DNA of 64,000 bases from Hirudo medicinalis (lineage: Eukaryota; Annelida; Clitellata; Hirudinida; Hirudinidae). Shown piece after piece: positions 44,073-54,889 of this stretch. The position numbers and the translations under genes were made by a program. The stretch lies in assembly GCA_011800805.1 (NCBI GenBank), contig MPNW01000037.1, positions 108,245-172,244 of the forward strand. The letters are read 5' to 3'. Numbering within the stretch: position 1 is the first letter of the stretch; each line of letters starts with the position of its first letter. Under the pieces are notes generated by a model. That model searched no databases, was not told where the DNA came from, and saw only the letters and a list, made by a program, of their open reading frames with translations.

Positions 44073-46454
44073 TTAGTGAGGAATATCAAAAAGTGTTTTG
44101 AGAGTTGCAAAGTGGTAATGGAGAGATGTTGACGATCTCACTAGCACCAAATTTATCGGAACTTTTTTCATTGTCAAGTCAGTAGCTTTAATGTGTTTAG
44201 CATTATCAGAATAAAGTCTGCTCATGCCCGGAAGAACCGCAAATCCAACGACACGGCCCTTTCCTTTGAAGAATGCGAAACCTCCGGCCTGACTGAATCC
44301 TATGGTTTGACGAGTGCAGAAGTCCACAACATTCGACACCTTCTGCATGTTGGCAGTATCATACTTTGTCCTCTTTGAAATATCTCCAGGAGGTTCAGTA
44401 ATGTCTCTCTGATCTCTAACAAAAGCCATAACATCTTCTGCAGAAGGAATGCAAATCATGGAAAACTCAGGACTCCCTCTTTCTAAGACATCCACAACCA
44501 CAGGAACCAGGCCCATGGAATAGGCTGACTCCATTTGATCAACGTAAGGCGATGCACGAGACATCCTGGACCTGTCGAGAATCATTTTCTTGCTGCCGTT
44601 TTTTTCTACAGAGAAATAGCAATTGGAGGATCCTTTGACAGTGACTTTCCTCAAAATTTGACCAGCTGGTAATTTCAAACACACATCACCTGCTCCTGTC
44701 TCAAATTTTAATCGAATTGATTTGTCTAATTCTTTAAGGAACTTATTGTCTCTGATGACAAAATACTCCAAAGACTTTTTATCTGACGTTTTAACATTAT
44801 CTTTATTTCCATGTAATTGATCCGCACAAGACGATGATGCTTTCACATTCCACTCGTCACAAAGTTCTTGCCATGGGCAATGAAAAGGAGTCTGAACTTT
44901 TAGCTTGTCATAATGGGGTCTCTTTGATCTAGGCATTCTTTCATATTTTGAAGACAATTTCTGATAGGCAGACAAATGAAATTCTTTACCAGATTTTGAG
45001 TCTGGGTAGAATTCTGGAAATGATAGATAAGCCGTTTCATAATTTATGCGTTTAAGCTCTTCCAGGCCGATCGAACGGGCTCCTCTGTAAATGAGTCCCA
45101 GCCAGAAAGCCATGCCCCAACCCTGAGGTATTACTATATCCCATCCGCTACCATACCCCGGGTCTCCCGAATTGTTCGTACAACCGGGGTTCTGGAGGAG
45201 AAGAATAGGAATAGAAGGATCGTAATTGGTCAGCAGTGACCCCGACCTGAGTTCATTCATGGCATGCGTAGATAATTTAACCTCCTTGAGTTTTGCCATC
45301 AGATCTTCATTCCATATACTGGAAAAGGACAATTGTGGATCAAAATGGTGAAATGTTGGATGATTGAAATTTGAAAAAATTCCACCGTGATTGGAGTCGA
45401 TTCTTTTTCGGGGCATATTAAGTCTTGGATCTCCCACTAAAAGACCATGGACTCCACAAGATGGAAATGAAACTGCATCAGTTGATTTTAAGTTGCACCA
45501 ATTCAAATGTTGTGCCTTGACTGATGACATTTCTTTCCCATTGTATTTGTAAAAATTGTTGAAATATGAACACTCTAGATCTGAGATTTTCAAGGCTGAC
45601 CAAAGCACACTTTGAGACTTTGGTCCAATCAGCTTAAACCTGCAGAAATCTTTAGTGCGTACAATGATGTCGATGGTACCGTTGCTGAAGACCTTATCCT
45701 TGTTTTCCACCAAAGAGAGATTCAAGGCATCCTTAAAGTGATCTAACAGTTCATTGCCACTGGAAGGATGAACCCAAATTAGAAGTGATCTCTTTGCTTG
45801 AGGAACAAGATCAAACCTCCACAAAAATTTGACATTGGCAATTGGAGTGTTTTGATTATCGCTTTTTTTATAAAAAATGGTTTCACCTGCATACCTCCCT
45901 CCTTTGTGATGGTCACCGACAAGTGACGATAATTCGGTTTGATTGCATATGAATAATTCCATGGCCCTCAGTATATCTCTCTCTACTCCAGCAATTTCAA
46001 AACAGTGGAGCCAAGAAATGTCGATGATCAGACACTCTCTCCTGGAGTCCCGATATGCTGCCCTCACACCTCGGTCATTTCTTCTTTCAGCTATTTTGCA
46101 TTTCCATAGCTCTGCCATGCGGAATCTCTTGGCATGCCAAATGTGTGTTTCTAGCCATCTCTTATTTGAGCTCCTCTTTTCATATTCAAGCAAGAGGTTG
46201 CTTGGACGTCTCCTGTGCTTCCTTGAAGGACGTTTTTTTTGGATTGCAAGCATGTCCTTAGCAACTTTGATTCTCAATGTTCGAGGGAGCCTCTTGATGT
46301 TGTGATTGGCAGCTCTTCTTCTCATATGTCTCGGGAGTCGTTGCTGAGGAGCATCATTTCCAGAAACTGCCTGGCTTACCTCAAGCATCATCTTCATCTC
46401 TTTGGCCCTCTGTTCCACAAATTCCATTATTGGAATTTCATCAACATCCTCCAT
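44073..46454 (-). CDS. POP1: POP1, largest protein subunit of RNase P / RNase MRP
   Basis: A single long exon encodes 793 residues from ATG 46454. POP1 binds the RNA subunit and scaffolds RNase P (tRNA 5' processing) and RNase MRP (pre-rRNA) in the nucleus and nucleolus. Family motifs are clear: RLPRHMRRRAANHNIKRLPR near residue 40, KRPSRKHRRRP, WLETHIWHAKRF near 107, and a POPLD-type core with HGLLVGDPRLNMPRKR, GYGSGWDIVIPQGWGMAFWL and IYRGARSIG. The C-terminus (VRSSTSLHYHFATLK) also matches. The open frame runs on upstream to 46550, but a ttattcag|AAG acceptor at 46464 suggests that extension is intronic. Translation may start at 46454 or in an undetected 5' exon. The protein is shorter than human POP1 (1,024), mainly in the N-terminal and linker regions. 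Confidence 0.95.
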   Translation of the reverse strand: MEDVDEIPIMEFVEQRAKEMKMMLEVSQAVSGNDAPQQRLPRHMRRRAANHNIKRLPRTLRIKVAKDMLAIQKKRPSRKHRRRPSNLLLEYEKRSSNKRWLETHIWHAKRFRMAELWKCKIAERRNDRGVRAAYRDSRRECLIIDISWLHCFEIAGVERDILRAMELFICNQTELSSLVGDHHKGGRYAGETIFYKKSDNQNTPIANVKFLWRFDLVPQAKRSLLIWVHPSSGNELLDHFKDALNLSLVENKDKVFSNGTIDIIVRTKDFCRFKLIGPKSQSVLWSALKISDLECSYFNNFYKYNGKEMSSVKAQHLNWCNLKSTDAVSFPSCGVHGLLVGDPRLNMPRKRIDSNHGGIFSNFNHPTFHHFDPQLSFSSIWNEDLMAKLKEVKLSTHAMNELRSGSLLTNYDPSIPILLLQNPGCTNNSGDPGYGSGWDIVIPQGWGMAFWLGLIYRGARSIGLEELKRINYETAYLSFPEFYPDSKSGKEFHLSAYQKLSSKYERMPRSKRPHYDKLKVQTPFHCPWQELCDEWNVKASSSCADQLHGNKDNVKTSDKKSLEYFVIRDNKFLKELDKSIRLKFETGAGDVCLKLPAGQILRKVTVKGSSNCYFSVEKNGSKKMILDRSRMSRASPYVDQMESAYSMGLVPVVVDVLERGSPEFSMICIPSAEDVMAFVRDQRDITEPPGDISKRTKYDTANMQKVSNVVDFCTRQTIGFSQAGGFAFFKGKGRVVGFAVLPGMSRLYSDNAKHIKATDLTMKKVPINLVLVRSSTSLHYHFATLKTLFDIPH

Positions 46455-46464
46455 TTTCAAACTT

Positions 46465-47379
46465 CTGAATAATAGCATAAGAAAGGATCTCAGTAAGAGG
46501 ATCATTATTAGCATGTATATTGTAAGCATATCTGGATTATATATAGTCATGTTTCACAACTTGTTACAAAAGTTTAAAAAATTCACATCTTGTAACTAGT
46601 AATGAAATGGACCTTGCCAGATTAATTTTAGATGGTAGAATATTTAAAAAAAAAATATTCATTCAGTTGTCATAAATCGTTTTCAAACAAAGCCATTCAA
46701 AAGCACTCTCAACTAGACTATGCCATACATCAAGTGATTTTCAGAAATAATATGGTACTTCAAAGTGAGCCAAGAAGTTAATATCTTAAAAATCTAAGAG
46801 ATTTACTAACTTTTAAATCGCTGAGCTAATGAACAATTTAGAAACGTATGCAAACAACATAAACAAAAACAATTTTGAAGACACGAGCAATTCAAGCGAT
46901 AATATGTGTTTGGAAAATCAACAGTGAATAAAAATATTACAAACATTTAATAAAACTGCAAAATTATTAGTTTTATTTTTAAAATAAATTTTTAATAACA
47001 AAACAAATACATCGTTTTTAAAAGCAATTTAATTTTTAAATTATGAAATTACTAAATCTAAAATTTCCTCATTATCGCCCCCACATCTAAAAACAATAAC
47101 AAGGCTTTCTCGCCTTTGGATCACACAGCTCGTTTACAGCAATAATTGGTAATAACGTGTTTTATAAATTTAGTGTTTAAATCCGAAAATACTATCAGTT
47201 TATCTTTATAAGCCATTTGTCAATAAATAGTGCGCTGTGAGTAATATCGCCATTACCACAGTTTACGGGCTTGCTTTCCATAACTATTTAACTTTTCTAG
47301 ATGCATAAAAAGCGATTGAAATTGTTTAATTTATGTAAGAATTTTTGAATATATTTCTAAATTAACAATGATCTTTCAG
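46465..47379. promoter_or_regulatory. Divergent interval between POP1 and CDK11
   Basis: The two housekeeping genes point away from each other across about 0.9 kb of AT-rich DNA. It should contain both promoters, the non-coding POP1 5' exon and the CDK11 leader exon. The CDK11 coding start lies two bases past a tttcag acceptor (47378-47379), implying a spliced leader exon here. No coding exon was found. Confidence 0.45.
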
Positions 47380-47381
47380 AC

Positions 47382-50300
47382 ATGTCCAAGAGTAGATCAA
47401 GTTCTTTGGAACAGGGTGAACTCGGTGCAACTCCGGATTTCAACATTAGTCCTCACATCGATCTTGAGATGGTTACCGAAAGTGAGCTGAGGAGAGAAAA
47501 GGAAAGGAAAAGAAAGAGAGAAGAGCTTGAACAGTAGTTGACCATACAATTAATTCATTTAATACTTAATGATACAATTGCTTGTCAGTTGCATCACTGA
47601 CATTTTAAGTGGATTTTGTTGATCGGTTGTTATATTAATAAATTCTTACATTTAATATTTTATTTGTTTATATATTAAATATGTACATATTTTAGTTTGA
47701 AAAGTTTAAGTTATTGTTTAAAATACATGAAACTTCAAATTTAAAAAACACCAATTCAGTAATTTTTGTATTTTATAAAATGCTTGAAAACTTTTACTTC
47801 AGATTGGATGAAGCAGAAGATATCCTGAGGATCAAACCACCTCAAGTGAGATCATCTGTTTATGAGGATGACACCTACAAGAGGTTCAGGAGGTCAGACG
47901 ACAGAGGTGATGAAAGGTCTTCTTCATCATCGAAGAAGAGTCATCAGTCGCATCACGAGAGGTGAACAATTTTATGCTGCATCTGATGACATTTATTGTG
48001 ATGAAACCATTAGAATCCACCATGTTTCTCTCAATTATTTGTTAACAAGATATATGTATAATTCTAAGCTAGATATTGCATAATTCGACTGATGTGTATC
48101 GCAGCTAAATCTAATTTATTGGACAGTGTATTACGAACAGCCTGGAAAATTATGCTGGGGTTGACTTTTTTTTATTTATTTTATTTTCGGAGAAACACAT
48201 GATGAAACTTGATGAGCTATTCCTTAAGTGCTTACTGTCCTTTATTATGTGTTTATTTATTATTGATTAATACATGTTACATTTGTAAAGCTTGGCCATG
48301 CTAATTATAATGTGATGGTTTTTTCTGGATTCCAGCGACCGCCTGGAACGTCTCGAGCGCGAACGGAGGAGACTGGATAATGAGAGACACAGACATCTGG
48401 ACAGGATACAGAAGGAGAGGGACCATGAGAGAGAAATGGCCAGGAAGGAAAAGTCTGGTAGGTCAGATGAAGATAGGAGGAGAGATGAACGAAGAGATCA
48501 CAGAAGCAGACCTGCCAAGAGTGATTTATTTATTTCTTATTATTTAAACTTTTTATGAATATAATGTAGACATATTTTATAATTTTCCAATTGATGAAAA
48601 ACAAAGTTTATACAATGGATCACAAAATATTAACTTGATAGGAGTGTTATTTCACTATTTTTCCAAGCTTTTGCACAGTGTTTAAATTTATTTTTTGCAG
48701 CCTCTCATAGCAGTGACTTCAGGAAATCGAGGAATGAATCAAAGGAATCAAGAGCCCAGACCAAGGTCGCCCAATCTCCATGTCCACGAAAGGAGGAAAA
48801 GAGGCAAGAACACAGAAGCAATTATCAGAGATCACCAGAGCTGGAGGAAAGATTTTCTAGTGGTGAGAGAAGGGCTACAAAGGATGTTGAGGATCATCAT
48901 CATCATCATCATCATCATCATGATGGTGAGTTTGATAATTGTGAGAAATCTTTATTTAGATGGCAGAAGTAATAAATTTGAAATCTTGAAATAAAGCTGG
49001 TCGCATCTTATCTTAAGATCAGGACGTGTCGGACGATGCTTTGCGTGACGTCGAAAGCGACAAGGTCGTCCACGACTCGGAGGTCAAGGACACCCCTTCA
49101 GTAGAAAAATTGAATGAGTCGCCAAAATACGGAGGTTGGTGTTCAAACGAGTCGTTTATATTTGGTCGCAATAAATTAATAAATAAATTAATTAATCTTC
49201 GTGCAATCAATCGATTCACTATTTTCATCTGACAGACCTCTACAAACTCGCTCGCTCCAAGTTCGATGTTGACGAGGAAGAGGAGCAAGAAGAGGAGAGA
49301 AATTCAGGAACTCAGCATTCAAGTGATAGTAACAGTGGTAGGAGGAGTCCCAGTCCAGTAGAACATCGCGAACAGTCCTTGACTCCTCAGGCTGATGAAG
49401 TGGATGAAGATGTCGAAAAAGATAAGTCTCCAGAAAATAGAGATGGTGACGATGACAACACAGAGGAAGAAAAGGCTGTAACAATGCCTGAAGATGCTGG
49501 TGATAATGATGATGATGATGAGGGTGATGACCAGCTTCTTCCCCTCTATTACCCGGCCATTCAGGGATGCAGGAGCGTCGAAGAGTTTCATTGTCTCAAC
49601 AAGATCAATGAGGGGACTTATGGGGTCGTGTACAGAGCTGTTGATCTTAAGCTGAGTTCGTATTAGAATTATTGTAATTCACTGAGTTATTATTCATTTT
49701 TAGTGTTGTTACAAAACATTATTTGTCACACTATTAATTATGATGATGATGATGCCAACTGCTGATGAATGAAGTTTGCAGTAGATTAACAATTTGTATG
49801 TTAAAATTTGTATATTAAATTTAGTGCAAGTATTTTTACAAATTTGTTTGACATTTTCTACATAAATAAATTGCAATAAATTGATTCATTCCTTTAGGAG
49901 AGGTTGTGGCCTTGAAGAGACTGAAACTGGAGAAGGAAAAGGATGGATTTCCTATCACATCCTTGAGAGAAATCAAACTGCTCATGATGGCCAGACACCC
50001 AAACATTGTCACCATCAAGGTTTGTTCGAACACTTACATGTTGGCAATAATAACTAAAATAGTTGAAGTTGTAACTGGCAAATTCTGAGGATTGGATTAA
50101 CATCCAACGTTGAAGTCGTGCTGACAATTGTTATGCATTCTGATCGGTCATACCACGATATCACTGTTGAAAACAACCAAAAACACTAAACATCAGGAGG
50201 TGGTCGTCGGTAGCAACCTGGACAAAGTGTACATGGTGATGGAGTACGTGGAGCACGACATGAAGAGCCTCATGGAGTCGATGAAGGAGCCGTTCACCAT

Positions 50301-51560
50301 CGGAGAGGTTAAAACCCTCATGATGCAACTGCTCAGGGGTGTTCAACACCTCCACAACAACTGGATCATACACAGGGACCTCAAAACTTCCAATCTTCTG
50401 CTCAGTCACTCAGGCATATTGAAGGTGATGATGATGATTATTATTATTAAAATATTGGTAATTAATTGTAATTTGACATAAGAACTGTAAAAACTAGAGA
50501 AGTGAAGTGAATGTCATTCAACTTTTTATAACCCAGATCGCTGATTTCGGACTCGCAAGGGAATACGGCTCCCCTCTTAAACCCTACACACCCATTGTGG
50601 TCACTCTTTGGTACAGGTCCCCAGAACTGCTACTAGGCACGAAGATGTACAGCACGACCGTTGACATGTGGTCAGTGGGTTGCATCTTTGCAGAGTTCCT
50701 CCTTAGGAAGCCACTCTTTGTTGGGAAGACGGAGGTCGACCAGCTCGGACGGATATTCAAGGTGTGTCGTGAAATTCCTCTTTTTGCTTTATCCGTAATC
50801 CATAAAATTTCATCAAAGCATAAATTGATAAATGATTTGATCAATCTCGTATTTGTAATGTAATTCGTGATTAATAACGATTGTGGAAAAGCATTTTGGC
50901 TAATTATAAGTGATTCACCAGGTGCTTGGCAGTCCTAACGAGGACATCTGGCCGGGAGTGAAAGATCTTCCGGTGATGCAAAAGGCCACATTCACACAGC
51001 ATCCTTACAATCAGCTGAGGAAGAAGTTTGAGCCATGCCTCCTGTCAGAGAAGGGATTTCAACTCATGAACAGGTTTGGTTTGTTTGCTTATTAATATTA
51101 ATTAATCACTTTAAAATGTGTCAACTACACGAGCATGTCTTGATGATGCAAAGTGGTGATTGCAGTGACATCGTCATCCTCGTTAATGTCATCGTGATGC
51201 AATAAAATAACCATTACACGTCGACAGCATGCTCACTTACTGCCCTGAAAAGAGGGTCACAGCCGACATCGCCCTCACGAACGACTATTTCAACGAGACG
51301 CCCCTTCCGACCCACACGAGCATGTTCCCCACGTGGCCTGCCAAGAGTGAGCTCTACAAATCCATGAAGTCCCCGAAAGCCCCGACCGGCGGAAAAGCCA
51401 TCCCGAAACTAAATGTCGGTCTCATTTATAATTTGACGTGCGTGCAAACCACTGCATCGTGTCGTTGACTCATGTGATTTTTTTTCTGCCACAGAGTGAG
51501 AAAGATTTGACAAAGACTGCAAATATGCCTTCTCAAGGGTTTTTCTTCAAGTTCTACTAA
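47382..51560 (+). CDS. CDK11: CDK11 / PITSLRE cyclin-dependent kinase
   Basis: Twelve coding exons join in phase to 745 residues: 47382-47533, 47803-47961, 48336-48520, 48701-48925, 49018-49134, 49236-49655, 49898-50019, 50197-50424, 50537-50761, 50922-51073, 51228-51414 and 51495-51560. CDK11 pairs with L-type cyclins in transcription, splicing and mitosis. The N-terminal half is charged: Arg/Glu/Lys coiled-coil, a run of nine His (231-239) and acidic stretches. The linker ends [20 protein letters not shown]. The kinase keeps the G-loop ([10 protein letters not shown]), Lys426 (VALKRL), HRDLKTSN (Asp521) and DFG (539-541), and the C-lobe ends FPTWPAKS. The PSTAIRE-equivalent helix reads PITSLRE, diagnostic for CDK11. 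The C-terminal GFFFKFY matches the vertebrate end. AATAAA is at 51699-51704. Confidence 0.96.
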
Positions 51561-51704
51561 AGAATTAATTCTGAGTAATACAAGGAGATAAATCCTATTC
51601 CACGATGAACAACCCAAACGTTGCTTTTTGGTTGTTTTTTTTTTTTTTTTCTAAAGATTCTCCCTTTAATTTGAAATTATTTTAAAGTTGCAAAATGTAA
51701 TAAA

Positions 51705-52092
51705 AGTTTTAAAATATAAAAAAAAAACCCTCCAGTTTATAATGGTTGTGTTGTTGCAAGGTTGTCCCAGAGATGTTCTGGCTTCCAAATTTAGAGGAAT
51801 CTGTGATTGACATTTTGGCCACATTCCCTTGTACTCATAAGATGCATGATGTTTTACATGATTTCTTAGCAATATTCGACCAAACATTTAGTGAAAATTA
51901 CAATCACTAGAGAAATGCATTGTTCACGAAACATTTCAGCAATCCAGAACTACTGTCAGAAAGTTTGAGATGCAGATAAACTTGATTTTATGTTACAATC
52001 TCCCCTGTGATCAATGTGCAACATGCACACAGCTTACAATAAGATCACAAAATGTTGCAAACAAAACTTGAGTGGGAGCATTGGATTTGGAA
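51705..52092. other. Convergent 3' intergenic interval (CDK11 / SSNA1)
   Basis: Non-coding. It contains A-rich and T-rich runs and the 3' flanks of both genes. No other feature was seen. Confidence 0.5.
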
Positions 52093-52826
52093 TCAGGATT
52101 TCTTTGGGGGTGTCGAGCTGGTCAGCAGGGAGGAACTTTTGGATGTTTCATTTTTTATGAATTTTAATAAGGTGTGTGAGCTTTCTAAAATCTAAAACAA
52201 AAGTTTGAACATTTTGTCAAAGATGTGAATTACTTGAAATCATAAATGAAATAAAAGGCTAAATTATGGACATCATGATTCATACTACGAATAATGAAAC
52301 AGAAATGTATTTGCCTTTGAGTAAGCGGCCTCCGTTTCTGATATTGTCTTGTCAAAGTCATTTCTTGCCACCATTTTTTTGGCTACACGTTGATTCACAG
52401 TTCCCAACTGTTGGGTCATTTTCCTTAATTCAGATTCCAATCTCTCCTTTTCTGCTTCATCCTCTAAGATCGAACGGTGTAATTCATCCCTTTTCTTTTT
52501 CAAAGCTTCTAGGCCTTAAAAGCCAAAAAACAAACTTTTGTTTAAAAATACCACTTGATTCACTAGCTTGATTCAAGCTCAAGAGTAATCAATGTAAATT
52601 TAATTAAGAACAACGTAATATCTTTGGTAGTGTAGAAACATAAATTAAGAGTCAGCACATATTCTCGACAGCTGACATATAAATACATAACTGAGAGAAT
52701 TGTTTTATTTCCTTTTAAAAGAACAGACAACAAGGCTTAATTGTAAGGTTTAAAATAAATAAAACTCCACAAACATTGAACGAGTTCATTGTTATAACTT
52801 TGCAACGCGGCTGCCTGAGAAGACAT
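52093..52826 (-). CDS. SSNA1: SSNA1 / NA14, microtubule nucleation and remodelling coiled-coil protein
   Basis: Three exons, 52775-52826, 52315-52514 and 52093-52191, give 116 residues (human 119). Translation begins MSSQAAALQSYNNELVQ, continues with the coiled coil containing KKKRDELHRSILEDEAEKER and AKKMVARNDFDKTISETEAA, and ends ILESSHTLLKFIKNETSK followed by a Ser/Thr-rich tail. Every segment aligns in order with SSNA1. SSNA1 self-assembles into fibrils at centrosomes, basal bodies and axon branch points. The second intron starts with GC (TCAAAG|GCAAAT), a GC-AG splice pair; the only nearby GT would add residues not seen in the family. CDK11 converges on it from the other side. Confidence 0.95.
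52192..52314 (-). other. GC-AG intron of SSNA1
   Basis: Donor TCAAAG|GCAAAT and acceptor cttttgttttag|ATTTTA. The join EAAYSK|ILESS reproduces the family sequence exactly at this point. Confidence 0.88.
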
Positions 52827-53379
52827 GCCGTCAAAGTGTTTACAAATTGTTTACAATCCCCTGGTAACTCGCAAACGAATAACAACCGCGTCGTCCCTAA
52901 AATATTTTTCTGGTTATAATTCCGCGGATATTTTTCTATTTTTAAAAATTATAAACATTTAAATTTAAGTTCAGTGGTCTGGGGCAGGGAAAGAATAAGC
53001 TCAACCGAATTTGCAACATTGCTGAAAGAATTTATGATAACCAGTATAAACGAATGGAAGGTTACGCTAACATTATTATGTCCCATTACCTGAACTGGTG
53101 TTTTGCGATATGATACGAATACTGTATAGTTAAATTCCACTATAATAAACACCCAGTTTGACGTTCGGTCTTACAAACTATTTATTCAATAACATTTCAA
53201 AATACATTCAATTTAATCAAAATCTTCAAAGAATAAATTAAATATGGAATAAAAAAATCAATCTACAACTGTTTCTAAAAGATATGGAAAAAAAAAACTG
53301 AACCTTATAAAACGGAATGTCTCATCGCCGTTTCACTGCAGTCGAGATAAACAATACAAAATAGGAGCAAATTCAAAAC
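52827..53379. promoter_or_regulatory. Head-to-head interval SSNA1 / small membrane ORF
   Basis: 553 bp separate two divergent start codons, so this is a candidate bidirectional promoter. The part next to SSNA1 (52860-52925) is locally CpG-richer (aacaaccgcgtcgtcc). Confidence 0.4.
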
Positions 53380-53535
53380 ATGGGCGACGGAAACATTACT
53401 TCTGAAGTAGGATCCACGATAGATCTGGAGCATGTACTCGTAATCACAGCAGTAGTGATTAATTATTTGATAGCCTACGCCTACATTATAGCAGTCAAAC
53501 TTACAGAGGAGGGAAACTATTGGAGAAAAGAATAG
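53380..53535 (+). CDS. 51-residue single-pass membrane micropeptide (candidate)
   Basis: ATG 53380 to TAG 53535. The protein starts MGDGNITSEVGSTIDLEH, has one strongly hydrophobic helix (VLVITAVVINYLIAYAYIIA, about residues 19-38) and ends in a charged tail (VKLTEEGNYWRKE). The start context (aaaacATGG) is favourable (A at -4 region, G at +4). An N-linked glycosylation sequon (NIT) lies in the short N-terminal segment. It is shorter than usual gene-finder cut-offs and has no family I recognise. A small integral membrane protein or transporter regulator is possible; chance occurrence is less likely given the organised N-tail/helix/charged-tail layout. Confidence 0.5.
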   Translation: MGDGNITSEVGSTIDLEHVLVITAVVINYLIAYAYIIAVKLTEEGNYWRKE

Positions 53536-53690
53536 AAGCAGAATTTAAAGAGAAATTCGATTCTTTTTTAACTTGAAAATGTTCAGAAAAGATGAAATGC
53601 AACACATTGTTTACAGATCGACTAAATATAAATACATTTGTAGGCTTGTAATGTGCTTGTCAAATTAGAAAATCAGCTAACTAATTTGTT

Positions 53691-53696
53691 TTTATT
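53691..53696 (-). terminator. Polyadenylation signal of the secreted mosaic gene
   Basis: AATAAA on the minus strand, 61 bp past the stop codon at 53757. Confidence 0.65.
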
Positions 53697-53756
53697 AATG
53701 AATAATTAAATCTGTGTCAGCAGTTGAATCAAACACTGGGCGACTGCAAAGATTGC

Positions 53757-54889
53757 TTAAGAGCAGCATTCCATCCAATCTGCCACTTTGTAAGAGTTGT
53801 AATAGAGTCCGTCGAATTTGGCTGTTTAAAAAAAAAAATTTCTCATTAAATACCGCAAAGTGAAAATAACTGAAAGTAATTCGAAACCAACAAAAACTGA
53901 TAAAGAATTTTGTGACTTTATCCATAATAATTCATAATTTTAACAGCATCCACTGAATAGTACTTTTTCGAATCACAACCAACCACTGAAAGCTCCTTGC
54001 ACCACCGGCGTGCTGGCAATCTGGACATTCCACGGAACGACCTTGGCTGGAATAAAACCCGGTGCTGCCTTCTCAACGAGATAGTAATTTTTGGAAACTG
54101 TCAGCCAGGTCAGTCCGTTGTCTTCGCTCATGACTACTGCCTGTTTGTTCTTGTCCAGACCGTAGAGTCGATTCTTGCTCGGCATGTATCCAAGAATATT
54201 AATAACCGATTTGTCCAAGGCTGAATTTGGTTAAGTTTTAAATTGTTATCAAGTCAATCCAGCAGTTGTACAGGTTTTAGGCAATAATATAGTTCAGTCT
54301 TTAATTCTTGAAATATTTAAGATTTCTATTCGATAATAGATGTAATGAATCGAAGCAATAAATATGAATAAAAATAATAACAATAACAACAATGATAGTT
54401 AATTTAAATTTAAATTTATTTAAATTTAAAAACGAAAACCTCTCGTACATCTTGAAATTAAGATCATTTCTTTCCATTTTGCAACCAGTTGCAGCAAGCG
54501 CTATATCATTTGACTCCTCAATAGGATCAAACGCCACTCCATTTAACACAAATTGCCTCACTAACCTTGCCAAGTAACTCCATCAGATGTTGAAAAGCAT
54601 TTCAAATCTTCCAAGCTGGAAATTTTAAACAAGATATTTGTTGCTTTGCAATACTGTTTATGGGTACTAAGAAATTGGCATACTTGGGCGTAATGTCGCA
54701 GAGGTAACCTTTGGAATTTTCCAAGGCGATACCTCGATTGTAATATTCTGCCATGAGAAAATTAACAATAAACAATAAAGAAATACTTTATTTTGCAGCT
54801 GAGAATTATGAGTATATTTGTTCTAATTAAATTAAACTTGCCCTCCATAGGAGTCGTAGGTTGCCACCCGTTGTACTTCTTGCATAATT
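53757..54889 (-). other. Mosaic protein C-terminal tail with Asp-box-like motifs
   Basis: Exons 24-28. FSTSDGVTW and MSEDNGLTW resemble Asp-boxes (S-x-D-x-G-x-T-W) of sialidase/sortilin-type BNR repeats, embedded in a domain with paired cysteines (ELCKKYNGW, GYLCDITP, LKCFS) and ending ADWMECCS. The region is too short for a full propeller. Intron 24 starts with GC (GAGG|GCAAGT). Confidence 0.65.

Noticed and set aside
45943..46599. Plus-strand open frames of 60-120 codons opposite POP1
   Set aside because: They are antisense shadows of the POP1 exon, with no independent evidence.
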